From: an uncultured Eudoraea sp. | GTDB lineage: Bacteria > Bacteroidota > Bacteroidia > Flavobacteriales > Flavobacteriaceae | NCBI RefSeq assembly: GCF_947258925.1 | Contig: NZ_CAMYKG010000031.1 | Span: forward strand, 1-62,845 | Reading direction: 5' to 3' | Length of the DNA: 62,845 nt | Shown: positions 17,446-26,518 of the stretch, in pieces | Position numbering within the stretch: the stretch's first letter is position 1 | Layout: every line of letters begins with the position of its first letter | The notes under the pieces: model-generated | What the model was told of the DNA's origin: nothing | Databases searched by the model: none | The model's input: the letters and a program-made list of their open reading frames with translations, nothing else | Position numbers and translations under genes: made by a program

Positions 17446-18078
17446 ATGAAAAAGACATTCGTCTTAGTGGTCCTTTTTATTCTGCCACTCGTTGCCTATT
17501 TATTTTTTGCCTCCGGAGTAAATAACTTTGGCAAACTGGCTGTGCTTAAGGAAGGGGTATTGGATGTTCCGGAAAATAAGGATCAAATCACCTTGGAAGA
17601 AAAGATCACTATCCTTGGTTTTTTGGGTTACGATATAGATCTTAAAAAAGGAAATGCATTTAATCTAAATCAAAAAATTTATAAACCATTCTATGAGTTT
17701 AATGATTTTCAGATGGTAATGATCATGCCCTATGGAACTGAGGACAAAGTTGGGGAAATAGTAAATGAACTCTCTAATTTAACGGATATCAGGAACTGGA
17801 AATTTGTATTTACAGATGACGATCAAATCCGAAACGTTTTCAATTCCTTGGGGACAAACATTAAGCTTGATAAAGATTTAGGCTCAGATTATGTTTTTAT
17901 AATTGATAAGAATAAAAATCTCAGGGGTAGATTGGATGACGAAGACGAAGGCAAAAAATATGGTTATAACGCTACCTCTGTCGCCGAACTGAATAATAAA
18001 ATGGAGGACGACGTCAAAATTATTTTAGCGGAGTACCGCCTGGCGCTCAAAAAGAATAATGCTGAAAGGACCAATTGA
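17446..18078 (+). CDS. Membrane-anchored thioredoxin-like protein without cysteines (SCO neighbour)
   Basis: Protein of 210 residues with one N-terminal hydrophobic anchor (about residues 3-23) and a soluble domain facing the periplasm. The pattern around KITILGFLGYDI, the stretch NWKFVFTDDDQIRNVF and the later DYVFIIDKNKNLRGRLDDED resembles the strand order of SCO/thioredoxin-fold proteins, but there is not a single cysteine in the chain, so it cannot bind copper or do thiol chemistry in the SCO manner. It overlaps the true SCO gene by one base (TGATG) and so is surely made together with it. I infer a degenerate partner or scaffold in oxidase copper delivery; the family assignment is tentative. 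Confidence 0.75.
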   Translation: MKKTFVLVVLFILPLVAYLFFASGVNNFGKLAVLKEGVLDVPENKDQITLEEKITILGFLGYDIDLKKGNAFNLNQKIYKPFYEFNDFQMVMIMPYGTEDKVGEIVNELSNLTDIRNWKFVFTDDDQIRNVFNSLGTNIKLDKDLGSDYVFIIDKNKNLRGRLDDEDEGKKYGYNATSVAELNNKMEDDVKIILAEYRLALKKNNAERTN

Positions 18079-18803
18079 TGAAAAATAAATATTCTTATAT
18101 CCTGATTTCGCTGATTATATTGATTTTTGGGATCATATTTATTCCCAGGATAATAGACCGGATTGTGGCCGGAAACGTCACTGAACATGATCGCATTAAT
18201 CTTTCAGAGGATGATGAAACACTGGGTTTTATCTATTTAAACAACGAGAAAAGAAAGGTTCCTCCTTTTGCATTCTTGGATCAGGATAGTTTATTAATTA
18301 GCAATAAAGATTACAAAGGAAAGGTCTATGTAGTTGAGTTTTTTTTTACAACTTGTCCTACAATTTGTCCTGTAATGAATACTAATTTAGTGGAGATTCA
18401 GGAAGAATTTAGAGATTTTGATGGATTTGGAGTTGCATCATTTACAATTAACCCTGAATACGACACCCCAAGAGTTCTAAAAGAGTATGCCGAAAAATAT
18501 GGTATAAATGACATGGATTGGCATTTAATGACCGGTGATCGCCAAGAAATCTATGACCTGGCTAATATTGGGTTTAATATTTTTGCAGCAGAAGCTCCGG
18601 GGGTTCCGGGTGGTTTTGAACATTCCGGCTTATTTGCCCTGGTGGATAAAAATGGGTATTTGCGTTCAAGATCCGATGAGTTTGGGAATCCAATAATTTA
18701 CTACAGAGGAACTATATCCGAATCCCGGGGAGAGAATGAAGAAGGAGAAAAACAACAGATTACAATTTTAAAGGAAGATATAAGAAAGCTTTTAAATGAA
18801 TGA
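18078..18803 (+). CDS. SCO1/SenC family copper chaperone
   Basis: Membrane-anchored thioredoxin-fold protein of 241 residues that helps build the CuA centre of cytochrome c oxidase. The copper ligands are visible: FFFTTCPTICPVMN with Cys at about 93 and 97, and the distal histidine in GGFEHSGLF (about 182). An N-terminal anchor spans about residues 6-26. The ATG at 18078 overlaps the preceding stop; the TTG three bases before is a poorer start. The place after the oxidase subunits and before DUF420 supports the role in oxidase assembly. Confidence 0.92.
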   Translation: MKNKYSYILISLIILIFGIIFIPRIIDRIVAGNVTEHDRINLSEDDETLGFIYLNNEKRKVPPFAFLDQDSLLISNKDYKGKVYVVEFFFTTCPTICPVMNTNLVEIQEEFRDFDGFGVASFTINPEYDTPRVLKEYAEKYGINDMDWHLMTGDRQEIYDLANIGFNIFAAEAPGVPGGFEHSGLFALVDKNGYLRSRSDEFGNPIIYYRGTISESRGENEEGEKQQITILKEDIRKLLNE

Positions 18804-19335
18804 AGTGATAAATAAGAACAAGGAGAAGAAGTTTAATAAGATAATTACTATTGTGTCCATTTTGGTCCCTTTGGTTGTGGTCGTTCTGTTTGGTGTTAAA
18901 ATCCCTGATGTGGAACCTTTGGGTTTTCTACCTCCGATTTATGCTTCTATCAATGGTCTTACAGCTGTTTTATTAATATATGCTGTTTGGGCTATTAAAC
19001 AGGGGAAAAGAATATTACATCAGAATATAATGAGTACTTGTATTATTCTATCATTGCTTTTCTTACTCATGTATATTGCTTATCATATGACAGCAGATTC
19101 TACTTCCTATGGAGGTGATGGCATACTTAAATATGTGTATTTTTTCATACTTATATCACATATTTTCCTGTCCATAGTTATTATACCCCTGGTACTTAAG
19201 ACTTATGCCCGTGCTTATTTAAAAGATTTTGAACGTCACCGTAAACTAGCCAAAATTACGTTCCCTGTTTGGTTATATGTAGCGGTTAGCGGAGTCATCG
19301 TTTATTTAATGATTTCACCCTATTATGAATATTAA
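18796..19335 (+). CDS. DUF420 family membrane protein
   Basis: Inner-membrane protein of 179 residues with about five hydrophobic segments. The family pattern is visible: an early loop with LPPIYASINGLTAVLLIYA, the segment HQNIMSTCIILSLLFLLMYI followed by AYHMT, and KYVYFFILISHIFLSIVIIP with conserved histidines that could bind a metal or heme. DUF420 genes commonly lie beside SCO and oxidase genes (CtaM-like in some firmicutes), suggesting a part in oxidase biogenesis. Its start overlaps the SCO gene by 8 bases. Confidence 0.85.
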   Translation: MNEVINKNKEKKFNKIITIVSILVPLVVVVLFGVKIPDVEPLGFLPPIYASINGLTAVLLIYAVWAIKQGKRILHQNIMSTCIILSLLFLLMYIAYHMTADSTSYGGDGILKYVYFFILISHIFLSIVIIPLVLKTYARAYLKDFERHRKLAKITFPVWLYVAVSGVIVYLMISPYYEY

Positions 19336-19347
19336 AAATTTAGAAGT

Positions 19348-19560
19348 TTGAAAATTAAAGGACACATACTACTAATTTTATCCTTTATGTTACCATGGCT
19401 ATCAACAGCTCAATGTGCCATGTGCAGGGCGGTTTTGGAAAGTCAGGATGACAATTCGATGGCCGAAGGTATTAATAATGGGATTGTATATCTAATGGCG
19501 GTACCCTATATTTTGGTAGGAGTCATTTTTTACTTTGTCTACAGGAAGATAAGGTCATAA
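19348..19560 (+). CDS. Small exported CxxC protein with one membrane segment
   Basis: A 70-residue protein starting at TTG (19348), 12 bases after the DUF420 gene. Residues 1-22 look like a signal peptide ending LSTAQ, immediately followed by CAMC (Cys about 23 and 26), a short polar stretch and a second hydrophobic segment (about 47-65) ending in a basic tail. The CxxC just after the cleavage site points to a metal or thiol role at the periplasmic face. I do not recognise a named family. Position at the end of the SCO-DUF420 run makes a role in copper or heme handling for the oxidase likely. Confidence 0.7.
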   Translation: MKIKGHILLILSFMLPWLSTAQCAMCRAVLESQDDNSMAEGINNGIVYLMAVPYILVGVIFYFVYRKIRS

Positions 19561-19671
19561 AATAATAGGCCCAACTTTAACATTTTTTTGCATTTAGAAC
19601 TGTAACAATTTTAAAGTAGGATAGTCTTATTATTTATAGGTCTTATCAATAAACACTAATCAACCCGTTTC

Positions 19672-20916
19672 ATGTTCGATCTCGAAAGATGGCAGGAAAT
19701 TTTCGACACTATCCGTAAAAACAAATTACGGACCTTCCTTACAGGTCTTTCTGTTGCCTCTGGAATTTTTATTCTCGTTATTTTATTGGGTTTTGGTCAA
19801 GGAATGCAAAATGGTATTGCACATGAATTTGAAGAGGATTCTGCCACCAGTGTCTGGGTGTGGCCTGGGACAACTTCAAAAGAATTTAAGGGCCTTAATC
19901 CCGGTAGGACCATACAATTACGAAACGACAATTATGCCTCTTCCCTTGCCTTGTTCGGAGAGGAAATTGAATATAAGTCGCCAAGGGTTTTTGTGCGCAA
20001 TTTAAAAGTAAATTATGGGAAAGAGGCCCTGGTTTACAGCATTCAGGGAGTTTCTTATGATTTTCAGTTTATTGAAAACGCTAAAATGGCGGATGGAAGA
20101 TTTTTAAATTACCAGGATGAAGTCAGTACGGCTAAGGTCGCCATTATAGGAAACAAAATTAAGCAGGATGTTTTTAAGGAAGTAGAAACCCCCATAGGAG
20201 AATTTATTAATATCTCCGGGGTATTATTTAAGATTGTGGGCGTCTACTCAGAGCGGGAAGATCGGGAAGAAGAGCGTATTTACATCCCTATAACAACTGC
20301 TCAGCGCGTTTTTAATGGGGGAGACCGATTAAATAATATGAGCTTTACGCTGCCAGTGATGGAAAATTTTGACCAGGCAGTGGTTCAGGCCGTAGCTTTT
20401 AAGGAAGATCTGCAGTCACATCTTCAGCAAGTCCATACCGTAGCTCCGGATGATACTGGGGCAATACAGGTTTGGAGTGCTTTGGAAGAAGCAAAGCGCT
20501 ATTATAGCCTTGTAGGAAATATAAAGTTCTTTTTCTGGTTTGTTGGTATTTGTACGATCATTGCCGGGGTAGTTGGGGTAAGTAACATCATGCTTATTGT
20601 AGTTAAGGAAAGAACCAGGGAAATAGGGATCCGAAAAGCTTTAGGTGCAAAACCCTGGTCAATTGTGGGAATGATTTTGCATGAGTCCATTTTCATTACT
20701 GCCATTTCCGGTTTTGCCGGACTTATTTTTAGTATGGGACTATTGGAAATTGTGGGTCCCTATGTTGAGGTAGATTATATTCTTAACCCTTCCGTAAATT
20801 TTATTGTAGCCATCTCAACGGTCTTAGTACTTATTTTGGCAGGGGTAATCGCCGGATTTTTCCCGGCCTGGAGAGCGGCAACAATTCATACAATAGATGC
20901 GTTGCGAGACGAATAG
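19672..20916 (+). CDS. MacB/FtsX-type ABC transporter permease 1
   Basis: Inner-membrane permease of 414 residues with the MacB/LolC layout: an N-terminal TM (about 20-42) preceded by ERWQEIFDTIRKNKLRTFLTG, a large periplasmic MacB core domain (about 45-275), then three C-terminal TMs. The coupling region VGVSNIMLIVVKERTREIGIRKALGAKP is typical of the FtsX family and contacts the ATPase. No ATPase domain is fused, unlike E. coli MacB. It pairs with the next permease (12-base gap) and belongs to a seven-gene-plus export cluster running to 29061. Confidence 0.92.
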   Translation: MFDLERWQEIFDTIRKNKLRTFLTGLSVASGIFILVILLGFGQGMQNGIAHEFEEDSATSVWVWPGTTSKEFKGLNPGRTIQLRNDNYASSLALFGEEIEYKSPRVFVRNLKVNYGKEALVYSIQGVSYDFQFIENAKMADGRFLNYQDEVSTAKVAIIGNKIKQDVFKEVETPIGEFINISGVLFKIVGVYSEREDREEERIYIPITTAQRVFNGGDRLNNMSFTLPVMENFDQAVVQAVAFKEDLQSHLQQVHTVAPDDTGAIQVWSALEEAKRYYSLVGNIKFFFWFVGICTIIAGVVGVSNIMLIVVKERTREIGIRKALGAKPWSIVGMILHESIFITAISGFAGLIFSMGLLEIVGPYVEVDYILNPSVNFIVAISTVLVLILAGVIAGFFPAWRAATIHTIDALRDE

Positions 20917-20928
20917 GAAATTCTGTAT

Positions 20929-22188
20929 ATGTTTAATAGAGATCGTTGGAAAGAAATATTGGAAGTACTGACCACTAATTGGTTCAGGACGGTACTTACA
21001 GCTTTTGGTGTTTTCTGGGGGATACTCATATTAATAATCTTACTGTCCGCAGGTAAAGGACTGGAGAACGGAATAAAGGCAGATTTTGGGGATATAGCCA
21101 CGAATACCATGTTTATGTGGACACGAAGTACAACAAAAGCACATATGGGTCTGCCTATTGGAAGAAGATTTCGATTTAAGGTAGAAGACGTTGCTACGAT
21201 TCGTGAAAATATCCCCAATCTGCGGTTTATATCCCCCCGAAATCAATTAGGTGGTTTTGGTAATGATAACAATGTAGTTAGAGGGTTAAATACCGGGGCA
21301 TATAATGTTTATGGTGATTATCCTGAGATAATTAATCAGGACCCAATGACCGTAACTCAAGGTAGGTTTATTAATCAGAATGATATTCGGGAAAAACGAA
21401 AAATAGCCATAATCGGCGCTGGGGTAAAAAATGAATTATACGATAAGGGTGAAGAGGTCTTAGGAAGTTATATTAAAATTCAAGGCGTAAATTTTATGGT
21501 AGTGGGGACCTATAAAAAGAATAGCAATGATGGCGATGGTGAAGAGGCCCAGAAAGAGATATTCGTTCCCTTTACCTCTTTTTCTCAGGCGTTTAATAGG
21601 GGCAATGATGTAGGTTGGATGGCGATTACGGCGCATGATGGAACATCAATAACCAGCATTAAAGAGGACATCGTTAATTTAATGAAAACCACGCATAAAA
21701 TTCACCCGGAAGATACAAGGGCTGTTGGCTATTTTGACTTGTATGAACAGTATAACAGGGTTGAAAGCTTGTTCGGAGCAATGAGTTTTATCGCCTATTT
21801 TGTTGGAATTTTAGTCCTGTTATCCGGAATAATTGGCGTAAGTAACATCATGCTTATTGTGGTTAAGGAAAGAACCAAAGAAATTGGGATCAGAAGGGCT
21901 CTGGGTGAAGATCCATGGTCTATTAAGAAGCAAATACTCATGGAGTCCATATTTCTTACGATTATTTCAGGAATGGCAGGGATCACTATTGGAGCCTTGT
22001 TTATCTATGGGGTAAATGCATTATTAGACGCAAATGGTCCGGTGGATATGTTTCTGAATCCGAGTGTAAGTCTTGGGGTAGTAATGGTAGCTCTTTTAAT
22101 CCTCGTTTTATCAGGATTGTTAGCCGGTTTCATCCCCGCTCAAAGCGCTATAAAAGTTAAGCCCATAGATGCCTTAAGAACAGAATAA
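20929..22188 (+). CDS. MacB/FtsX-type ABC transporter permease 2
   Basis: Permease of 419 residues, similar in layout to the previous one but clearly a different paralogue. It starts DRWKEILEVLTTNWFRTVLTAFGVFWG, has a periplasmic core domain and the FtsX signature GVSNIMLIVVKERTKEIGIRRALGEDP before the last TMs. Two different permeases next to each other suggest a heterodimer. A MacA-type adaptor follows after 32 bases. The region between FNRGNDV and the next TM (about 46 residues) is intact here and serves as the reference for what is missing in permease 4. Confidence 0.92.
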   Translation: MFNRDRWKEILEVLTTNWFRTVLTAFGVFWGILILIILLSAGKGLENGIKADFGDIATNTMFMWTRSTTKAHMGLPIGRRFRFKVEDVATIRENIPNLRFISPRNQLGGFGNDNNVVRGLNTGAYNVYGDYPEIINQDPMTVTQGRFINQNDIREKRKIAIIGAGVKNELYDKGEEVLGSYIKIQGVNFMVVGTYKKNSNDGDGEEAQKEIFVPFTSFSQAFNRGNDVGWMAITAHDGTSITSIKEDIVNLMKTTHKIHPEDTRAVGYFDLYEQYNRVESLFGAMSFIAYFVGILVLLSGIIGVSNIMLIVVKERTKEIGIRRALGEDPWSIKKQILMESIFLTIISGMAGITIGALFIYGVNALLDANGPVDMFLNPSVSLGVVMVALLILVLSGLLAGFIPAQSAIKVKPIDALRTE

Positions 22189-22220
22189 ATTTGAAAACAT
22201 CAATCAGTAAACTATAAATT

Positions 22221-23333
22221 ATGAAAAAGTCAGTAACCATCATTATTCTAGTAGTCATTTTTGTGACTTTCGGGGGATCAATGTATTATCTGTATCAAAA
22301 GAACGAACAAGACCCCATTGTTTATGAAACCGAAAAGCCAACTACCAAGACTATAATTAAAAAAACCGTGGCAACAGGAAGTATTCTTCCTTTGGAAGAA
22401 GTGCTTATTAAACCCAATATTTCTGGGGTTATTGAAGAAATATTTGTTGAAGGAGGGGATTTTGTAAAATCTGGTGATCTGCTCGCAAAGATCAAAGTGG
22501 TTCCTAATCTGAATGCACTAAATGATGCTAAAAACAGCATTGACGAAGCTAAAATTGCTTTGGATGACCAAAGACGAAATTTTGACAGGCAAAGTAGTCT
22601 TTTTAACAAAGGGGTGATTTCCAAGGTTGATCTGGAAAGGGCACAGGTGAGCTATGATCAGGCCAAGCAAGCTTACAGTGCGGCTAATAAAAGGTATGAT
22701 ATTGTTAAAACAGGTACTACCAGAGGCTACGGAAATGCAGCCAATACGTTAATCAGATCTACCGTAACCGGAATGGTATTAGAAGTACCTGTAGAAGTGG
22801 GTAACCAGGTAATTGAGAGCAATAATTTTAATGAAGGAACTACTATAGCGGCAATAGCTGACGTTGACAAGATGATCTTTGAAGGCAAAGTAGATGAATC
22901 GGAAGTGGGCAAAATAAAGGAGGATCTACCGTTGGAAATCACTGTTGGGGCACTTGAGGACATTACTTTTGATGCTATTTTGGATTATATCGCTCCAAAG
23001 GGAAATGAAGAAAATGGAGCAATCCAGTTCGAAATCAAAGGAACCTTAAAGAAACAGGATTCAGTATTTATCAGGGCAGGTCTGAGTGCCAATGCTTCTA
23101 TAATCCTTGATAGGGCAGATAGTGTTCTTTCTATAAAAGAAGCACTGGTCCAATTTGACCCGGAAACAAAAAAACCATTTCTGGAAGTGGCTACCGGAGA
23201 CCAGCAATTTGAGAAAAGGGATATAGAATTAGGAATAAGTGATGGAATATTTGTAGAAGTTAAGTCGGGAATTGGAAAAGAAGATGAAATAAAAGTCTGG
23301 AATGAAGTCAAACCCGATGAGTTTGACGGTTAA
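22221..23333 (+). CDS. MacA/HlyD-type periplasmic adaptor 1
   Basis: Membrane fusion protein of 370 residues with an N-terminal anchor (about 4-24), a lipoyl-like/barrel-sandwich half beginning VATGSILPLEEVLIKPNISG, a helical hairpin (about 95-160) and a return half around GMVLEVPVEVGNQVIESNNFNEGTTI-type sequence. It bridges the permease complex to a TolC-type channel. It closes the first permease-permease-adaptor set and its stop codon lies in a 15-base direct repeat found twice before the ATPase gene. Confidence 0.92.
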   Translation: MKKSVTIIILVVIFVTFGGSMYYLYQKNEQDPIVYETEKPTTKTIIKKTVATGSILPLEEVLIKPNISGVIEEIFVEGGDFVKSGDLLAKIKVVPNLNALNDAKNSIDEAKIALDDQRRNFDRQSSLFNKGVISKVDLERAQVSYDQAKQAYSAANKRYDIVKTGTTRGYGNAANTLIRSTVTGMVLEVPVEVGNQVIESNNFNEGTTIAAIADVDKMIFEGKVDESEVGKIKEDLPLEITVGALEDITFDAILDYIAPKGNEENGAIQFEIKGTLKKQDSVFIRAGLSANASIILDRADSVLSIKEALVQFDPETKKPFLEVATGDQQFEKRDIELGISDGIFVEVKSGIGKEDEIKVWNEVKPDEFDG

Positions 23334-23379
23334 CATTTTAACATAAATTTTTGAGCTTTATTTGTAACATTTTAACATA
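23331..23379 (+). repeat. Two direct copies of a 15-base motif before the ATPase gene
   Basis: TAACATTTTAACATA occurs at 23331-23345 and again, identically, at 23365-23379, start-to-start distance 34 bases, or a little over three helix turns. The first copy includes the stop codon of the adaptor gene. Each copy itself contains TAACA twice. The site is in the only sizeable gap inside the cluster and could be an operator. Confidence 0.6.
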
Positions 23380-23429
23380 TTACCTGTCCTATAGAAGTAA
23401 TTGAATCATAATAATTTAAGACACTAACC

Positions 23430-24131
23430 ATGATTGAAATTAAGGATCTGCATAAATCCTATAAGATGGGCAGCAATGTTCTTCATGTATTAAAGGGAAT
23501 CGATTTTACCGTTGAGGAAGGTGAATTAGTCGCAATTATGGGCTCTTCAGGTTCTGGAAAATCTACATTATTAAATATCCTTGGCATGCTCGATGTGGCA
23601 GATTCAGGGGAGTATACACTTGATGGTGTACCTATCAAAAATCTGAACGAAACAAAAGCAGCCAATTATCGCAATAAATTTTTAGGATTTGTTTTTCAAT
23701 CATTTAATCTTATCAATTATAAAAGTGCCATGGAAAATGTGGCTTTACCTTTATATTATCAGCGTGTTCCGAGAAAAGAACGCCAGGAAAGGGCATTGAA
23801 ATATTTGGAACAGGTTGGCCTGAAAGAGTGGGCAACTCATTTGCCTAGTGAACTTTCCGGAGGTCAGAATCAAAGAGTCGCTATTGCCAGAGCCATGGCT
23901 TCCGAACCAAAAGTGCTACTTGCAGATGAACCTACAGGAGCTTTGGATAGCACTACTTCTTATGAAGTTATGGACTTAATTCAAAAAATTAATGATCAGG
24001 GAAATACCATTTTGGTAGTAACACACGAAGATGATATAGCGCATATGTGTAAACGGATCGTTTACCTTAAAGATGGCGTTATTGTTGAAGATAAAAAAGT
24101 AAAGCAAGTAAGGGCATCAGAATATGTTTAG
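23430..24131 (+). CDS. MacB/LolD-type ABC transporter ATP-binding protein
   Basis: Cytosolic ATPase of 233 residues that powers MacB/Lol-type export. Walker A is GSSGSGKST (about 38-46), the Q-loop lies in FVFQSFNLI, the signature is LSGGQNQR, Walker B is VLLADEPTGALD and the switch His is in VVTHEDD. It is the only ATPase in the cluster and stands between the two permease pairs, so it probably serves both. Its end overlaps permease 3 by 8 bases. Confidence 0.95.
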   Translation: MIEIKDLHKSYKMGSNVLHVLKGIDFTVEEGELVAIMGSSGSGKSTLLNILGMLDVADSGEYTLDGVPIKNLNETKAANYRNKFLGFVFQSFNLINYKSAMENVALPLYYQRVPRKERQERALKYLEQVGLKEWATHLPSELSGGQNQRVAIARAMASEPKVLLADEPTGALDSTTSYEVMDLIQKINDQGNTILVVTHEDDIAHMCKRIVYLKDGVIVEDKKVKQVRASEYV

Positions 24132-25356
24132 CCGAGACACCTGGAACGAAATATTTGAAACTATCCAAAAGAATAAACTTAGGACCTTTCTTTCAGGTTT
24201 TACAGTGGCTTTAGGGATATTAATCTTTGTTTCGCTTTTTGGACTGGGGAATGGTTTAATAAACACCTTTGATAAATTCTTCCAGGAAGATGCCACTAAT
24301 GTATTCTATTTATTCCCGGGAAAGACCACAATGCCTTATAAAGGATATAAATCGTCCCGGAGAATTGAATTTGAAAATAGTGATCTGGCGGATATCAAAA
24401 AGAACTTCCCTATGTTCCTCGAATATATAACGCCCAGAATTAACAGAAACAAATTGGTGAAATACAAACAAGAGTCAGATAATTATAACACCACAGGGGT
24501 GGATTGGGGCCATCAGTTTGCAGAGAAAACGATCATAATGAAAGGTCGGTATTTAAATGTGGAAGACATTAAAAATAAGACAAAGCATGCTGTCATAGGA
24601 CGTTTAGTGGAACAAGATCTTTTTGGGTCTAAAAATGCGATTGGCAAGTATTTGGATATTGGTGGAAGTGTATTTAAAGTTATTGGTGTTTTCCAGGACG
24701 ATGGAGGAGATAGGGAAGAACGTGGAATTTATATTCCTTACACAACACTTCAGTTAATTGAAAAAAACACCGATAAAATAAATCAGATTGTGGTTGCCTT
24801 TAAACCCGAATTGGGCTATGTGGGTGCAATGGCTTTTGAAAGTGGTCTTGACAAATTTTTAAAAGAAAAGAAATTCATTAATCCGGAAGATCAGAATGGA
24901 CTATTTATCCGAAACGTGGCAGATCAATTGCAACAAAATCAGCAGTTTGCCCGTGTGTTGCAATTAATTGTCGCATTCGTCGCTTTTGGGACAATCATTG
25001 CCGGTATTATCGGGATAAGTAATATCATGGTGTTTGTTGTAAAAGAACGTACCAAGGAACTGGGAATAAGAAAAGCTTTAGGAGCTACACCCAAAGCTGT
25101 AATCAGTACAATTTTATTGGAATCCGTTTTTATTACAACAATATCGGGCTTTACGGGAATGTTGATTGGAATTGCCCTGCTGAGTTCTTTAGGTGAGAGT
25201 TTGGCTGAAGACTATTTTATTACCAATCCGTATATAAATACTACTGTGGCTGTTTTTGCTACCCTTGTTTTAATAATTTTTGGGGCAATAGCAGGTTATA
25301 TTCCGGCCAAAAGGGCAGCACGTATTAAACCAATAATAGCATTACGAGATGAATAG
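24124..25356 (+). CDS. MacB/FtsX-type ABC transporter permease 3
   Basis: Permease of 410 residues with N-terminal TM, large periplasmic domain and three C-terminal TMs. It begins DTWNEIFETIQKNKLRTFLSG, close to permease 1, and carries GISNIMVFVVKERTKELGIRKALGATP. The resemblance to permease 1, and of permease 4 to permease 2, suggests that the module was duplicated. It overlaps both neighbours by 8 bases. Confidence 0.92.
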   Translation: MFSRDTWNEIFETIQKNKLRTFLSGFTVALGILIFVSLFGLGNGLINTFDKFFQEDATNVFYLFPGKTTMPYKGYKSSRRIEFENSDLADIKKNFPMFLEYITPRINRNKLVKYKQESDNYNTTGVDWGHQFAEKTIIMKGRYLNVEDIKNKTKHAVIGRLVEQDLFGSKNAIGKYLDIGGSVFKVIGVFQDDGGDREERGIYIPYTTLQLIEKNTDKINQIVVAFKPELGYVGAMAFESGLDKFLKEKKFINPEDQNGLFIRNVADQLQQNQQFARVLQLIVAFVAFGTIIAGIIGISNIMVFVVKERTKELGIRKALGATPKAVISTILLESVFITTISGFTGMLIGIALLSSLGESLAEDYFITNPYINTTVAVFATLVLIIFGAIAGYIPAKRAARIKPIIALRDE

Positions 25357-26482
25357 TATTCGTTTTCTATTTGATAAAAATACCTGGCAGGAAATTTTCG
25401 GTTCAATCGGAAAAAACAAGACCAGGACCATAATTACTGTCATAGGAGTACTATGGGGGATATTTATCTATATAGCTCTGGCCGGGGCGGCAAAAGGGAT
25501 GGATAACGGATTTGAAAAGAACTTTGAAACCGTAGCTAAAAATAGTATTTGGGCATGGTCTCAGAGTACCAGTATACCTTATGCAGGATTTAAGACCGGT
25601 AGGACCTTGAGAATAAAAGTAAAAGACGCTGAGGTTTTGAAAAATAGGATTCCTGAAATACAATATATAGCACCTGTAAATACAAAAGGTGCTTTTGGAG
25701 GTGCATCAGCGCTTACTGTAAGGGGGATTAAATCTAACAGTTATGCTGTATACGGGTATTTTCCGGAGATTGCTAAGATTGCAACCCAAAAAATTTATGA
25801 TAACGGAAGATTTATAAACGACGAAGATATAGCCCAGGCCAGAAAAGTTTGTGTTATTGGTGAACGTACACAACAGGAATTATTTGATGAGGATGAGGAT
25901 CCCATAGGGGCTTACATCAGGGTGGAAAATATTTATTTTCAGGTAGTAGGGGTTCATAAATTCACTCAGACAACACCATTTGGTACAGATGGCGATATTT
26001 TTATTCCTTTTACAACCTTCAAAAAATTATACAATACCGGTGATGAAATATTTAACAAAATTATGGGATTTGCCGACGGGATTACCTTTTTATCTCTGAT
26101 AGTAGGTGTTGCAACCATTCTTGCAGGTGTAATTGGGATTGGTAACATCTTGTTGATATCCGTTAAGGAGAGAACCAAGGAATTAGGGATTAGACGGGCA
26201 TTGGGAGCAACACCAAGAGAAGTACGCTCCCTTATTATTTTAGAATCGGTATTTCTTACTATGATAGCCGGTATTGTTGGAATAATCCTGGGAGCAGGGG
26301 TCTTAAGTATTATAAATAACCTGACCAAGGACATCAATTTTCCATATACAAACCCGACCGTTCCTATACCATTTGTATTGGGAGCTTTGGCCATAATGAT
26401 CATTTTGGGAACATTAATAGGTTCTATACCTGCTCAAAGGGCGGTAAGCATAAAGCCAATAGATGCATTAAGAGAAGAATAA
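25349..26482 (+). CDS. MacB/FtsX-type ABC transporter permease 4, shortened in the periplasmic domain
   Basis: Permease of 377 residues, about 40 shorter than its paralogues. Start, N-terminal TM, most of the periplasmic domain and the C-terminal TMs with GIGNILLISVKERTKELGIRRALGATP are all normal. The shortfall is in one place: after FTTFKKLYNTGDEI the chain jumps straight to FNKIMGFADGITFLSL, whereas permease 2 has about 46 further residues between the matching points. The loss is in frame (about 138 bases) and removes the last part of the periplasmic domain leading into TM2. Function may be changed or lost; a sequence collapse is also possible. Confidence 0.88.
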   Translation: MNSIRFLFDKNTWQEIFGSIGKNKTRTIITVIGVLWGIFIYIALAGAAKGMDNGFEKNFETVAKNSIWAWSQSTSIPYAGFKTGRTLRIKVKDAEVLKNRIPEIQYIAPVNTKGAFGGASALTVRGIKSNSYAVYGYFPEIAKIATQKIYDNGRFINDEDIAQARKVCVIGERTQQELFDEDEDPIGAYIRVENIYFQVVGVHKFTQTTPFGTDGDIFIPFTTFKKLYNTGDEIFNKIMGFADGITFLSLIVGVATILAGVIGIGNILLISVKERTKELGIRRALGATPREVRSLIILESVFLTMIAGIVGIILGAGVLSIINNLTKDINFPYTNPTVPIPFVLGALAIMIILGTLIGSIPAQRAVSIKPIDALREE

Positions 26483-26518
26483 AATAAACCATTAACTATA
26501 CTAACACAGATATTTAAA

